Positions 25,096-34,162 of a stretch of DNA of 64,000 bases are shown piece by piece (the stretch's first letter is position 1; every line of letters starts with the position of its first letter). This DNA comes from Cyanobacteria bacterium SBLK. GTDB taxonomy: Bacteria; Cyanobacteriota; Cyanobacteriia; Cyanobacteriales; Spirulinaceae. The notes beneath the pieces are model-generated. The model worked only from the letters and a program-made list of their open reading frames with translations, ran no database searches and had not been told where the DNA came from. Position numbers and translations under genes: made by a program. The stretch covers positions 116,786 through 180,785 of the forward strand of contig JAGHZQ010000035.1 in the NCBI GenBank assembly GCA_017746715.1, written 5' to 3'.

Positions 25096-25145
25096 CAACC
25101 AATCACCAATCACCAACAACTAATCACCAATCACCAATAACAACA
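25096..25145. repeat. CAATCACCAAT-type simple repeat in the secD-secF spacer
   Basis: Tandem imperfect units of AATCACCAATC and CAACAAC run right up to the secF start codon, so secF has no visible Shine-Dalgarno sequence. Confidence 0.6.
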
Positions 25146-26120
25146 ATGCGACTGAATATTATCAAACAACGGGGGTTGTGGTGGGGAATTTCCGCGATCG
25201 CTATTGCCATTAGCGCGATCGCCATGATATTTTCCTACTCTCAATTGGGTGCCCCCATTCGACTGGGTTTGGATTTTGTGGGGGGGACTCGCTTGCAATT
25301 ATCCCTCGCATGCGTGGCGACAGAAAATTGTAGCAAGGCGATCGATGTGGGAGAAGTACGCGGCGTTTTAGGCCCTCTCGGTTTGGAAAATAGCTCTATT
25401 CAAGTGGTCGACGACTATACCCTATCCGTCCGCACCCCCACTCTCAGCGTCGAAGAACGCACGGCATTGCAAGACGCACTCACCCGAGAATTGGGCAATT
25501 TCGACCCTAAAACAGCCCAAATCGATACCGTCGGCCCCACCATTGGAGAAGAATTACTATCGGGGGGAGTTCGTGCCTTATTTGCGGCCTTTTTCGGGAT
25601 TGTCGTTTATTTAAGTTTTCGCTTTCGTTTCGATTACGCGATTTTCGCCATTGTCGCCCTCTTCCACGATGTCTTGATTACGGCAGGGCTTTTTGCCATT
25701 TTGGGCTTAACCCTCGGCAATGAAATCGATAGTTTATTCTTAGTTTCTTTATTGACTATCATTGGTTTTTCTGTCAATGATACAGTTGTTATTTACGATC
25801 GCATTCGCGAAACAAGCCAGCTCGAAGCAGGAGAATCCTTTGCCAAAATTGTCGATGATGCCGTCAACCAAACCCTAACGCGATCGATCAACACGACGAT
25901 TACCACGGTTTTACCGTTAGTCGCAATTTTCTTTTTTGGTGGTGAAACCTTGAAATTTTTTGCCCTCGCTCTTATCTTGGGATTTATCTTTGGTTCTTAT
26001 TCCAGTATTTTTATTGCCAGTACCTTGTTAGCATGGTGGCGAGAAAGACAAGATACCGGACAAACTGATGAATCGATTTCCGAGGTCGTTTCTACAGAAA
26101 CAGATATATCGGGATCTTGA
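25146..26120 (+). CDS. secF: Protein translocase subunit SecF
   Basis: 324 residues. The N-terminal helix is followed by [14 protein letters not shown], the periplasmic domain with [15 protein letters not shown] and [19 protein letters not shown]. Five C-terminal helices carry [15 protein letters not shown] and the ending [14 protein letters not shown] region ([13 protein letters not shown]). It partners SecD in protein export. The end runs into the next small membrane protein gene after 56 bases, so co-transcription is likely. Confidence 0.96.
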   Translation: MRLNIIKQRGLWWGISAIAIAISAIAMIFSYSQLGAPIRLGLDFVGGTRLQLSLACVATENCSKAIDVGEVRGVLGPLGLENSSIQVVDDYTLSVRTPTLSVEERTALQDALTRELGNFDPKTAQIDTVGPTIGEELLSGGVRALFAAFFGIVVYLSFRFRFDYAIFAIVALFHDVLITAGLFAILGLTLGNEIDSLFLVSLLTIIGFSVNDTVVIYDRIRETSQLEAGESFAKIVDDAVNQTLTRSINTTITTVLPLVAIFFFGGETLKFFALALILGFIFGSYSSIFIASTLLAWWRERQDTGQTDESISEVVSTETDISGS

Positions 26121-26176
26121 AATTTCTCAAAGGCAGAATATCAATTCTCAATTTAAAATGAAAACAGTGGCGATCG

Positions 26177-26566
26177 ATGAATCGAGATCCTTGGACGGAA
26201 TTAGAGCCTCATGTCAAACAAAAAGTACAGCGCTTGCACCAATTGATGGTTTATTTAAGGTGGCTTTTGGTGCTTTTCTGTTGGTGTATTTTTGCCCCAA
26301 TTTCTTTTTGGTCTTTACGAGAAGAAATTGCCCTAATTGGCGATTATTTTACTTGGTCTGCCATCCGTTATACAATTATCTTCAATCCTTTAGAAACTTT
26401 ATTTTTGGCAGTTTGTATAGGAATGACAACAGGCGTTTTAATGTGGCAAAGTCGTAATATTCTGTGGGGAATGCCACCGAAGTATCAGAAACACTTGCAA
26501 AAACAAGTTAGAAAAATCGAAGCGCGAGGTAAAACCCACCCTTTATGGAATTGGCTCGAACCCTAA
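26177..26566 (+). CDS. Small conserved two-helix membrane protein
   Basis: 129 residues with two clear membrane segments: about 25-50 (YLRWLLVLFCWCIFAPISFW) and about 66-88 (IIFNPLETLFLAVCIGMTTGVLM). The N-terminus is charged and the tail basic (KHLQKQVRKIEARGKTHPLW). I know this layout from proteins conserved in cyanobacteria next to secDF, but no function is established. The reading frame and position argue that it is real and part of the pdhB-secD-secF run. Confidence 0.7.
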   Translation: MNRDPWTELEPHVKQKVQRLHQLMVYLRWLLVLFCWCIFAPISFWSLREEIALIGDYFTWSAIRYTIIFNPLETLFLAVCIGMTTGVLMWQSRNILWGMPPKYQKHLQKQVRKIEARGKTHPLWNWLEP

Positions 26567-26628
26567 AAATTTTTCAATAAAATCTTTATACTCTAACCAA
26601 TTTTTTGTCTTCAATGGAGGTACAAGTT

Positions 26629-26811
26629 ATGGATATTCCCGACAGTTTATTGGAAGAATTACGAATTTATTTAATGATGCAAACCGAAACAAATGATGCT
26701 GAAGCACAATATTTACTTTATCGTTTAGACCAATTAAAAGAAACCCGAGAAGAACCGATAGAAACAGCAAAACTGATTGTTCCTCCACTAGGAGAAGAAT
26801 TACAGTGCTGA
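26629..26811 (+). CDS. Small acidic hypothetical protein, 60 residues
   Basis: The ATG at 26629 is chosen over upstream in-frame starts because a strong GGAGGT (26616-26621) sits 7 bases before it. The product (MDIPDSLLEELRIYLMMQTE and on) is helical and acidic and ends in Gln-Cys. No family is recognised. The strong ribosome binding site supports translation. Confidence 0.6.
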   Translation: MDIPDSLLEELRIYLMMQTETNDAEAQYLLYRLDQLKETREEPIETAKLIVPPLGEELQC

Positions 26812-27086
26812 GGGAACATCGCGATTTTCTCAAAACAAGAACATAAGTTTCAATCTCGCAGGAGAGCTAAAACAAGGAAAGAGAAGCATACTTGTATATT
26901 TCTCTGCTCTCTTGATTTCCGGGTCGCAAGAAGAAATGAAAAGATATTTTGCAATCGCATTTCCTTCCATATCATAAATTAGCAGTTTTTTACCAAAAAA
27001 GAATATAAAAAAAGTGAAATAATCTTGTCGCAAGCAGTTTGATTTGTTATCAAGGGGGGGACAGAAATTTTAACTCCCGGTAACTC
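26812..27086. promoter_or_regulatory. Leader region of the SLH porin gene
   Basis: 275 AT-rich bases ahead of the porin gene. They include a run of seven G at 27054-27060 close to the start. No clear terminator or operator was identified. Confidence 0.3.
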
Positions 27087-28823
27087 ATGTTCAAACTTTG
27101 CGAGATCCTATCAAAATCGAGCGCGATCGCCCTGTATTTTGCCCTCTGTAGCGCTACTAGCGCGATTGCCGTTGAGATATTCCCCCTCGATCCCATTGAT
27201 AGCGAAGCGATCGACACCCTAGAAGAAGATCCCCTCGCAGAATTAACCTCCGTCCGTCAACTCTCCGACGTAGAGCCGACAGATTGGGCTTACGATGCCT
27301 TACAATCTTTGATAGAACGCTACGGAGCGATCGCCGGCTATCCCAATCTTACCTTCAGAGGCGATCGCGTTCTCTCCCGTTACGAATTTGCCGCAGCCCT
27401 CAATACCTTAACCGGTCGAATTGAAGAGCTTATCGCGAAAACAACCTCAGATTTAGCCCTGCGAGAAGATATTGAAATCCTGAAACGATTGCAAACAGAA
27501 TTTGCTGAAGAATTAGCCGTGGTTGGTACTCAAGTCGATGCCCTAGAAAGTCGCGTCACCCAACTCGAAGAAAATACCTTTTCAACCACAACTAAACTCA
27601 GCGTTCAAGCGTTCTTCCACATTAGCGGAATTACAGCAACGGGTGACATCACGGCAGAAGGAACATCCGTACCTGTTGATGGTTTTAGCACGTTTCGGCT
27701 GGCTGCGAGGGATCCGGTCACGAATCAACCCGTAACCGAAACCGTCACCGATTCTCCAGAAATCACCTTGGGAGAAGCGACTCTGATATTTTTCAATACC
27801 TCTTTCACCGGTCGCGATCTTCTATCGCTGAATTTATTTCAGGCGAATACCGATCCCCCGTCCTTTGCGTTCCACTCTGCTAATTTTCCATCTGCGGGAT
27901 TTCATCTAACGGAAACCAATCCGATTTTTCCCCTAGTGGGAAGTGTTGGCATATTAGAAGCCTTTTATCAATTTCCGATTGGAGATTCCGTGAATGTGGT
28001 AATCGGCCCGGCAGTTCGCGCAGATCGGTATTTTGATACGATTCCCTACACGAACTACGTGAGTGGGGCAGGCATGCTCAGCTCCCTTTTCTCGCCCTTA
28101 TTTGTCGATGTGACCCGACTGACGGGAGCCGTCGTGAATTGGAAAATCAGTCCGCAATGGGAGTTACATGCGAGTTATCGGGTCGATCGCAACGAAGCGA
28201 GTCAAGAGGGATTCTTCGATGCTTTGGGAAAATTTGCCAATCTGACCTTTCAATTGAACTATTCGCCGAGCAATAATGCGACAATCCGATTCGGTTACGA
28301 TCGCGCTCTCATTCAAGGTGTCGATCCCGGCTCGGGCCTCGCAACCAGACTGAGCAACAACTTTATCGGGGCTGCCGATGATGGCTTTGGGGGAGAATTA
28401 CAAGATACTTTTTCCCATAATTTTCTGATTAATTTTGATTGGCAACTCTCGGATCGTTTTGTCCTCTTCGGACGCTATTCTTACAGCACCTATCATTTAA
28501 CACCCAGAACTCCAGGGCGCAGCGAAGGTGATGTCGAAGCGCAATCCTTTCAACTCGGCATGGCGTTTCCCGATCTCTGGAAAGAAGGAGCATTGCTAAC
28601 AGTTGATGCTGTCATTCCTTTTAATATTTTATCGGGGCGCGATTTTGTCGTTTCCGGAAATGGGGATGGAGGAACGCAAATCAATCTCAGTGCCAATTAC
28701 TTTTTTCCCATCAACGATAATGTTTCCGTCATGCCGACTATTTTCGGCGTTTTTAATACCAATAATTTTAATAGCAATCCTTTTGTTTATGGCGGATTTT
28801 TGAGGACGCAATTCTTATTTTAA
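27087..28823 (+). CDS. SLH-domain/OprB outer-membrane porin (iron-uptake porin family)
   Basis: 578 residues. A signal peptide (IALYFALCSATSAIA) precedes an acidic segment. One S-layer-homology domain follows (about 55-115, VEPTDWAYDALQSLIERYGAIAGYPNLTFRGDRVLSRYEFAAALN), then a coiled coil (about 118-165) and a long OprB-like beta-barrel ending in phenylalanine (GGFLRTQFLF). In this family the SLH domain binds peptidoglycan-linked polymer while the barrel forms a channel for ions, including iron species. Cyanobacteria have several paralogues. It stands alone ahead of devB. Confidence 0.93.
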   Translation: MFKLCEILSKSSAIALYFALCSATSAIAVEIFPLDPIDSEAIDTLEEDPLAELTSVRQLSDVEPTDWAYDALQSLIERYGAIAGYPNLTFRGDRVLSRYEFAAALNTLTGRIEELIAKTTSDLALREDIEILKRLQTEFAEELAVVGTQVDALESRVTQLEENTFSTTTKLSVQAFFHISGITATGDITAEGTSVPVDGFSTFRLAARDPVTNQPVTETVTDSPEITLGEATLIFFNTSFTGRDLLSLNLFQANTDPPSFAFHSANFPSAGFHLTETNPIFPLVGSVGILEAFYQFPIGDSVNVVIGPAVRADRYFDTIPYTNYVSGAGMLSSLFSPLFVDVTRLTGAVVNWKISPQWELHASYRVDRNEASQEGFFDALGKFANLTFQLNYSPSNNATIRFGYDRALIQGVDPGSGLATRLSNNFIGAADDGFGGELQDTFSHNFLINFDWQLSDRFVLFGRYSYSTYHLTPRTPGRSEGDVEAQSFQLGMAFPDLWKEGALLTVDAVIPFNILSGRDFVVSGNGDGGTQINLSANYFFPINDNVSVMPTIFGVFNTNNFNSNPFVYGGFLRTQFLF

Positions 28824-28903
28824 GATGTCGTTTTTCGAAGTCAATGCTTTAGCCTCGATACTCGCGTTAAGATTAAGACGTTGAGATCTTCTATGTAAAT
28901 GTT

Positions 28904-30106
28904 ATGGACAAGCGATCGCTATTGACCGAAACGGGTAGGAAGTGGACGATCGGCTTGGCTGTTGCGGGAATTTTGGCTGTTGGCGCAACAGTTGTTTACG
29001 GGACGAGAACCCTACAACAGTTACCCGCTTCAACGACAGAAGAGTTACAAGTCCAGGCACTCCCAGAGATTGAAGCCGTAACGGCATTGGGCAGAATCGA
29101 ACCGCTAGGAGAAGCAATTCAAGTCGCCCCTTCTCCTTCTTCCACCACTGGAGGAGCAAAAGTCGAACGATTATTCGTCGAGGAAGGCGATCGCATTCGC
29201 ACCGGACAAATTTTGGCTCGACTCGATAGCTACGGTCGCCTCAAAGCCGCTCTCGATCGCGCAGAGGAGGATGTCGCCGTCGCCGAAGCCAATTTAGCCG
29301 TGGTGAAAGCGGGAGCCAAACAGGGCGAGATCGTCGCGCAACAAGCAACCATTCAGCGCTTGCGAGAACAATTGAGAGGAGAGAGCAGCGCGCAAGGGGC
29401 AACAGTTGCTCGCATTGACGCGGAGTTACGTAATGCGGAAACTGAATTCGCACGTCACGAACAGTTACATCGAGATGGGGCGATTTCCACCTCAGAGCGG
29501 GATAGTCGCGCATTGACCCTCGCGACAACCCGAGAGCGCTTGGCTGAAGCTAAAGCCAACAAAATTCGCACTGAGGCGACTCTCGATCGGCAAATTCGCG
29601 AGGCGATCGCCACGTTAAATCGCATTGCTGAAGTCCGTCCGGTGGAAGTGCGCCAAGCAACAGCCAGTGTTAACTTAGCCAAAGCAACCGTCCGACAGGC
29701 ACAAGAAGATTTAGAATTGAGCGTGGTGCGATCGCCCATCGACGGACAAGTTTTGGAAATCAACGCCCGGGTGGGAGAAGTGACGTCATTAGAAGAAGGA
29801 ATTATGGCGATCGGCAAGACGGATCGCATGGTTGTGGTTGCTGAAGTCTACGAAAGCGATATTAGTCGAGTGCGTCTCGATCTCGAAGCGGTTATCACAA
29901 GCGAAAATGGTTCATTTGAAGGGGAAATACAAGGAAAAGTCAGCAATATTGGCTTGCAAATCGGTAAAAGAGACGTACTCGATACCGATCCGGCTGCCGA
30001 TGTGGATGCTCGCGTCGTTGAAGTAGATATTTTACTCAATCCCGAAGACAGTCGCAAAGTCTCTAGCTTAACGAATGCCAAAGTTTTTGTTGAGATTTTA
30101 TTGTAA
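28904..30106 (+). CDS. devB: DevB-like periplasmic adaptor (HlyD family) of an ABC exporter
   Basis: 400 residues. An N-terminal membrane helix (WTIGLAVAGILAVGATVVYG) is followed by the lipoyl-type domain (VTALGRIEPLGEAIQVAPS), a long coiled coil (about 115-245) and a closing beta domain (VRSPIDGQVLEINARVGEV, then MAIGKTDRMVVVAEVYESDI). DevB links an inner-membrane DevC/DevA ABC unit to TolC. In heterocyst formers it exports envelope glycolipids, but homologues are widespread in non-heterocystous species with other cargoes. It is followed by devC after a 229-base space. Confidence 0.92.
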   Translation: MDKRSLLTETGRKWTIGLAVAGILAVGATVVYGTRTLQQLPASTTEELQVQALPEIEAVTALGRIEPLGEAIQVAPSPSSTTGGAKVERLFVEEGDRIRTGQILARLDSYGRLKAALDRAEEDVAVAEANLAVVKAGAKQGEIVAQQATIQRLREQLRGESSAQGATVARIDAELRNAETEFARHEQLHRDGAISTSERDSRALTLATTRERLAEAKANKIRTEATLDRQIREAIATLNRIAEVRPVEVRQATASVNLAKATVRQAQEDLELSVVRSPIDGQVLEINARVGEVTSLEEGIMAIGKTDRMVVVAEVYESDISRVRLDLEAVITSENGSFEGEIQGKVSNIGLQIGKRDVLDTDPAADVDARVVEVDILLNPEDSRKVSSLTNAKVFVEILL

Positions 30107-30139
30107 TTAGTGAAGTTGGATCGATCCCTCCTAGACCCC

Positions 30140-30251
30140 TTGAGAAAGGGCAGGGCCGATTCATTCATCAGAAATCATATGTTCTATAATGACCCATTGA
30201 GGGTTACAGCTTTTTTCTCTGACTGATGAAACAGCCCTGCTTGAGAAAGGG
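30140..30251. repeat. Imperfect inverted repeat between devB and devC
   Basis: GCAGGGC (30150-30156) and TTCATCAG (30164-30171) have their reverse complements at 30234-30240 and 30223-30230. The whole is flanked by direct copies of TTGAGAAAGGG at 30140-30150 and 30241-30251. The arrangement, direct repeats outside inverted repeats, looks like a small inserted element. Confidence 0.5.
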
Positions 30252-30306
30252 GGGAACAAGAGAGGATAACCCACCCACAACGGCTTGACTGAGCGATCGC
30301 CGAACG

Positions 30307-30335
30307 TCCAACAACCAACAACTAACAACCAATAG
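30307..30335. repeat. CAACCAACAACTAACAACC-type simple repeat before devC
   Basis: The repeat abuts the devC start codon and leaves no Shine-Dalgarno sequence, as at secF. Confidence 0.5.
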
Positions 30336-31514
30336 ATGAAAATTCCGCTCGCTTGGATGCAACTCACTCATGAAAAAATACGCTTGCTGATCGCCTTGGC
30401 AGGAATTAGTTTTGCGGATATTCTCATGTTTATGCAGTTTGGCTTTCAGGACGCACTCTTTGAAAGTGCAATTATTTTCCATAAAAAGGTTAAAGGAGAT
30501 ATCTTTCTCGTTAGTCCTCAATCTACGGCATTGATTGCTATGGATAATTTTTCCAAGCGACGCTTGCATCAAGTTTTAGGGATCGAAGGAGTAAAAGCTG
30601 TTTATCCCATTCATCTTGCTTTTGCACTTTGGAAAAATCCCGAAAATGGCTCTACCCGTAGCATTATGACAATTGGAATTAATCCAGTAGAAAATATTCT
30701 CGAGCTGCCGGGGATGCAAGAGAATTTAAATCGAATAAAATTAGAAGATTACGTTTTATTCGATCGCTTATCCCGTCCGGAATTCGGGCCGATTGCCGAA
30801 CTCATTGAGCGCGGCAATTCTGTAGAAACCGAAGTCGTAGAACGACGCGTGAAAGTGGGTGGATTATTTGCAATGGGGGCTTCTTTTGGCGCGGATGGAA
30901 ATTTAGTGACTAGCGATCTAAATTATGGGCGAATTTTTGTAGAACGCAATCCAGATCTCATTGAAATCGGAGTGATACAAGTTCGTGAAGGAGTCGATAC
31001 CAATGCAATTCTGGCAAGAATTAGGAAAGAGTTTTATATTCGCGATGCTAATAATGAGTTAATCTCTCAAGATGTTTTAGTTCTGTCTCGGGAAGAATTC
31101 ATCAATTTCGAGAAAAAGTATTGGCAAGAAAGTACCGCAATCGGTTTTATTTTTACTTTAGGAGCGGGAATGGGATTTATTGTGGGGATGGTAATCGTTT
31201 ATCAAATTCTTTATACCGATGTTTCCGATCACCTCCCGGAATATGCAACTTTAAAAGCGATGGGATATACGGATTTTTATTTATTAAAAATCGTCTTTCA
31301 AGAAGCAATTATTTTAGCTCTCGTGGGCTATCTGCCCGGTTTTGCCCTCTCGAATTTTCTCTATTTTTTAACGGCAAATGCGACGGCTTTACCGGTTTTC
31401 ATGGATGTATCTAAAGCGAGCACGGTATTGATTTTAACCTTTGTGATGTGCGTTGGCTCCGGTGCGATCGCCGTGCGAAAACTCAGTGCAGCAGATCCTG
31501 CCGATATTTTTTAA
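30336..31514 (+). CDS. devC: DevC-like permease of an ABC exporter (MacB/FtsX type)
   Basis: 392 residues. One N-terminal helix (LLIALAGISFADILMFMQFGFQDALFESA), a large periplasmic domain (about 55-260) and three C-terminal helices give the MacB-like FtsX layout. Typical stretches are VKGDIFLVSPQSTALIAMDNFSKRRL and EYATLKAMGYTDFYLLKIVFQEA. It works with DevB and an ATPase (DevA). No devA follows: the next gene is menF, so the ATPase must be encoded elsewhere or be lost. Confidence 0.92.
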   Translation: MKIPLAWMQLTHEKIRLLIALAGISFADILMFMQFGFQDALFESAIIFHKKVKGDIFLVSPQSTALIAMDNFSKRRLHQVLGIEGVKAVYPIHLAFALWKNPENGSTRSIMTIGINPVENILELPGMQENLNRIKLEDYVLFDRLSRPEFGPIAELIERGNSVETEVVERRVKVGGLFAMGASFGADGNLVTSDLNYGRIFVERNPDLIEIGVIQVREGVDTNAILARIRKEFYIRDANNELISQDVLVLSREEFINFEKKYWQESTAIGFIFTLGAGMGFIVGMVIVYQILYTDVSDHLPEYATLKAMGYTDFYLLKIVFQEAIILALVGYLPGFALSNFLYFLTANATALPVFMDVSKASTVLILTFVMCVGSGAIAVRKLSAADPADIF

Positions 31515-31739
31515 ATGTAAAGTTTTATTGCAGAATTGTCGATTTCTGTATTTTCAACCTCGAGGAAAGATGACAATAAATCCCTAGATCGTTAAGGTTC
31601 AAGGAAATTTGTTCGAGATGATTTCCGAAGCCAATCGCAAAAATTGACGCATATTTTAAGTACGCGCAATCCTCAAAAAAACAACAATCGAGAACAAAAA
31701 TTTACATTTTCCTTTACATTTATTTGTATTTTCTGTCGC

Positions 31740-33179
31740 ATGCTAGTCCAAAGTCAGTCGCTCGATCTCCGGCAAGAGGAGAAAGCAATTTATCAATTTC
31801 TCCGTGCTTGTTATGAAGAATATTGCCAAACCAATGTTTCTCAAATCGTCAGTTTTTCGCAACAGATTAATGAGATCGATCCCCTTGCTGCTTTTCGCGC
31901 TCTGCTCCAAGACAATCGCCGCCATTTTTATTGGGAATATCCCAAGATGGGAGAAGCCGTTTTAGGCTATGGTGCAGTCAAATCTTTAGATATCAATGCT
32001 TCTCGCGATCTTTGCGATCGCGATCGCTTCATCCGCGTGCGGAACTTCATACAGGATTGCTTGCAACAAATTACGTACTCTCAACAACCTCATCAATCAG
32101 TCGCCAATCCTTACTTTTTTTGTAGTTTCACTTTTTTTCCCACGGCAGCAAATCCCGATTATCCATTTCCGATTGCCACGGTGTTTCTCCCTCAATTCCA
32201 AGTCATTCGTAAAAATAATCGTTGTTTTTTTGTCGCCAATCTCGTTGTCAACAAAACCCTAAATTTACAGTTGGCAACCCAAAATATCTCGCAAACCCTA
32301 CAAAAAATTCGCCAATCTCATCTCGACTTTTTACTTGCGCCTCTTTCCTCAAAAAACTATTTTCATCCGAGGGAAAAAGAACGAAACGAACAAAATTTCA
32401 AACTTGCCGTTCGCTCTGCTCTCCAAGCTATCCAAAGTCAGCAATTAAGTAAGATTGTTCTTGCCCATCCCCTCGATCTCATTTCTCCTGCACCCTTTAA
32501 AATTATTGAATCTTTAGACAATTTACGTCAAAATTATCCCAATTGCTACCTTTTTGCGATCGCCAACGATCGCGGCCATCATTTTATCGGAGCGAGTCCG
32601 GAACGTTCTATTGGTTTGCATGACAGGCAACTTATAACAGATGCGTTAGCCGGTTCTGCACCAAGAGGGCAAACGCGAAGAGAAGATAGAGTGCTGGCTC
32701 AAAAATTACTGAACAGCGACAAAGATCGGCGAGAACATCAAGCTGTCAGCGAGTTTATCCTCCATCGCTTTGAAGAACTCAATTTACACGCGTGCCGATC
32801 GCCCGTGCAAGTCTTGCAATTAGATAATATTCAACACCTTCATACTCAGATTGCCGCTCGCGTTCCCCAAACCCTTCATCCTCTCGATATCGTTGCCCAA
32901 TTACATCCGACTCCCGCAGTGGCAGGAGTGCCCACCCAAACCGCCTGCGATCGCATTCGGCGTTACGAACGTTTCGATCGCGCTTTATATGCTGCCCCGT
33001 TGGGGTGGATCGACGCTCGTGGCAATAGCGAATTTATTGTGGGCATTCGTTCGGCTGCCATTGCAGGCGATCGCGCCCGATTGTATGCGGGAGCGGGTAT
33101 CGTTGCCGGCTCGTCTCCCGAGGGAGAATTGGCGGAAGTTCGCCTCAAACTCCAAGCAATGCGTCAAGCCTTAGTTTAA
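31740..33179 (+). CDS. menF: Isochorismate synthase
   Basis: The frame is open from a TTG at 31644, but the first 32 codons read as non-conserved sequence. The ATG at 31740 (MLVQSQSLDLRQEEKAIYQF) is preferred, giving 479 residues. The C-terminal half is the chorismate-binding domain, with LSKIVLAHPLDL, FIGASPERSIGL, DALAGSAPRGQTRREDR, HPTPAVAGVPTQTACD and ending GIRSAAIAGDRARLYAGAGIV-type motifs. The enzyme converts chorismate to isochorismate, the entry to phylloquinone, the photosystem I secondary acceptor. The last four bases overlap the convergent regulator gene. Confidence 0.93.
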   Translation: MLVQSQSLDLRQEEKAIYQFLRACYEEYCQTNVSQIVSFSQQINEIDPLAAFRALLQDNRRHFYWEYPKMGEAVLGYGAVKSLDINASRDLCDRDRFIRVRNFIQDCLQQITYSQQPHQSVANPYFFCSFTFFPTAANPDYPFPIATVFLPQFQVIRKNNRCFFVANLVVNKTLNLQLATQNISQTLQKIRQSHLDFLLAPLSSKNYFHPREKERNEQNFKLAVRSALQAIQSQQLSKIVLAHPLDLISPAPFKIIESLDNLRQNYPNCYLFAIANDRGHHFIGASPERSIGLHDRQLITDALAGSAPRGQTRREDRVLAQKLLNSDKDRREHQAVSEFILHRFEELNLHACRSPVQVLQLDNIQHLHTQIAARVPQTLHPLDIVAQLHPTPAVAGVPTQTACDRIRRYERFDRALYAAPLGWIDARGNSEFIVGIRSAAIAGDRARLYAGAGIVAGSSPEGELAEVRLKLQAMRQALV

Positions 33180-33790
33180 TGTTCCAAAACCTTCAACCAA
33201 CGTTCTTTGGGAAAAATTTCTAAATTGGGATCGAGCAACTTAATCAAATCTCCCAGTGTATCCAACTCCGTTACCGCAACAACCCCCTTGCGAATGGCTT
33301 GAAAAGTTTGGTAGTCCATCGGACTATCCTCTCGCTCGGTTCTCTGTTGAATTTCTTCAATGCCCAAAAATGCGATCGCGCCTTCAAGTAACTGAATCAA
33401 GCGCAAATGCTGGGGTAAATCTTTCATCACGGGATATTGATACAGTTCTTGGGATTTTTCCAAGGAAATTTGCGCGATAAAACTCAATCTGGGCAGATCT
33501 GAGGGAACGGCACGATTTTTTTGCAAGAGTTCGAGGCAAATTTCAAAAGGATTAATAGAATGACCGTTCAATTTAGCGCTATAAGTATTCATATCCAATC
33601 CTAAGACCCCAGCCAGACGCTCGTGTACCTCAATATCGGGAGTCCCTTTTCCTTGTTTCCAACGCAGGAGATAGCTATTGGGAACTTTGAGTTGTATGGC
33701 TAGTTGGCGTTCGGATGGAAAGGATTGTTGTGCTTCTGCCAGCAAATCAACAAAACGCTTGTATTTCTCGGGAGTCATTTCAACGAACAA
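33176..33790 (-). CDS. XRE-like helix-turn-helix regulator
   Basis: 204 residues, possibly starting at Met5 (33778). Residues about 25-75 form a helix-turn-helix (SERQLAIQLKVPNSYLLRWKQGKGTPDIEVHERLAGVLGLDM), close to the Cro/CI pattern. The rest is helical and not recognised; it contains AYVDLL-like leucine patterns and an LIQLLEGAIAFLGIEEIQQR stretch. Similar proteins occur in many cyanobacteria without known targets. A palindrome-like site (TGAT-N9-ATCA) lies 58 bases upstream of its start and a stronger one 269 bases upstream, so self-regulation is plausible. Confidence 0.7.
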   Translation of the reverse strand: MFVEMTPEKYKRFVDLLAEAQQSFPSERQLAIQLKVPNSYLLRWKQGKGTPDIEVHERLAGVLGLDMNTYSAKLNGHSINPFEICLELLQKNRAVPSDLPRLSFIAQISLEKSQELYQYPVMKDLPQHLRLIQLLEGAIAFLGIEEIQQRTEREDSPMDYQTFQAIRKGVVAVTELDTLGDLIKLLDPNLEIFPKERWLKVLEH

Positions 33791-34162
33791 TGCTTCTCAC
33801 TAAAGGTGATGGCTTGAATGGATCGTCCCATTCAACAAATTTGCTAATGATGCAAAATATATCAATGATAACGTAATTGAGTAGATGGTAAAATCAATAA
33901 AGCAAGTCTGTTTGATTGGCAAGAAAAGGCAAAATCTAACAAAATTCTTCTAATCCATGATAGAAAGGGCATTCTGCCCGTGTTTAGATCGATTAGAAGC
34001 AAGCATCTTGTTTGTTTAGTCTCATTTACCAATTCATTGAATTTTGCTATAGTTCCTAAGAATTGATGCAAATTATATCAATTCTCGATACGCCTTGAAA
34101 AATAGAGGCATCAATAAATTTTCCGAGGAATCGAGAAAAAATCGACTATATTTTTCTCAAAG
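33791..34162. promoter_or_regulatory. Upstream region of the XRE-like gene with two related palindromes
   Basis: No gene is seen in these 372 AT-rich bases. Site 1 is TGAT-N9-ATCA at 33848-33864 (spacer GCAAAATAT). Site 2 is AGAATTGAT-N9-ATCAATTCT at 34059-34085 (spacer GCAAATTAT), with perfect 9-base arms. The two spacers differ at one position, so both sites look like versions of one operator. Confidence 0.5.
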
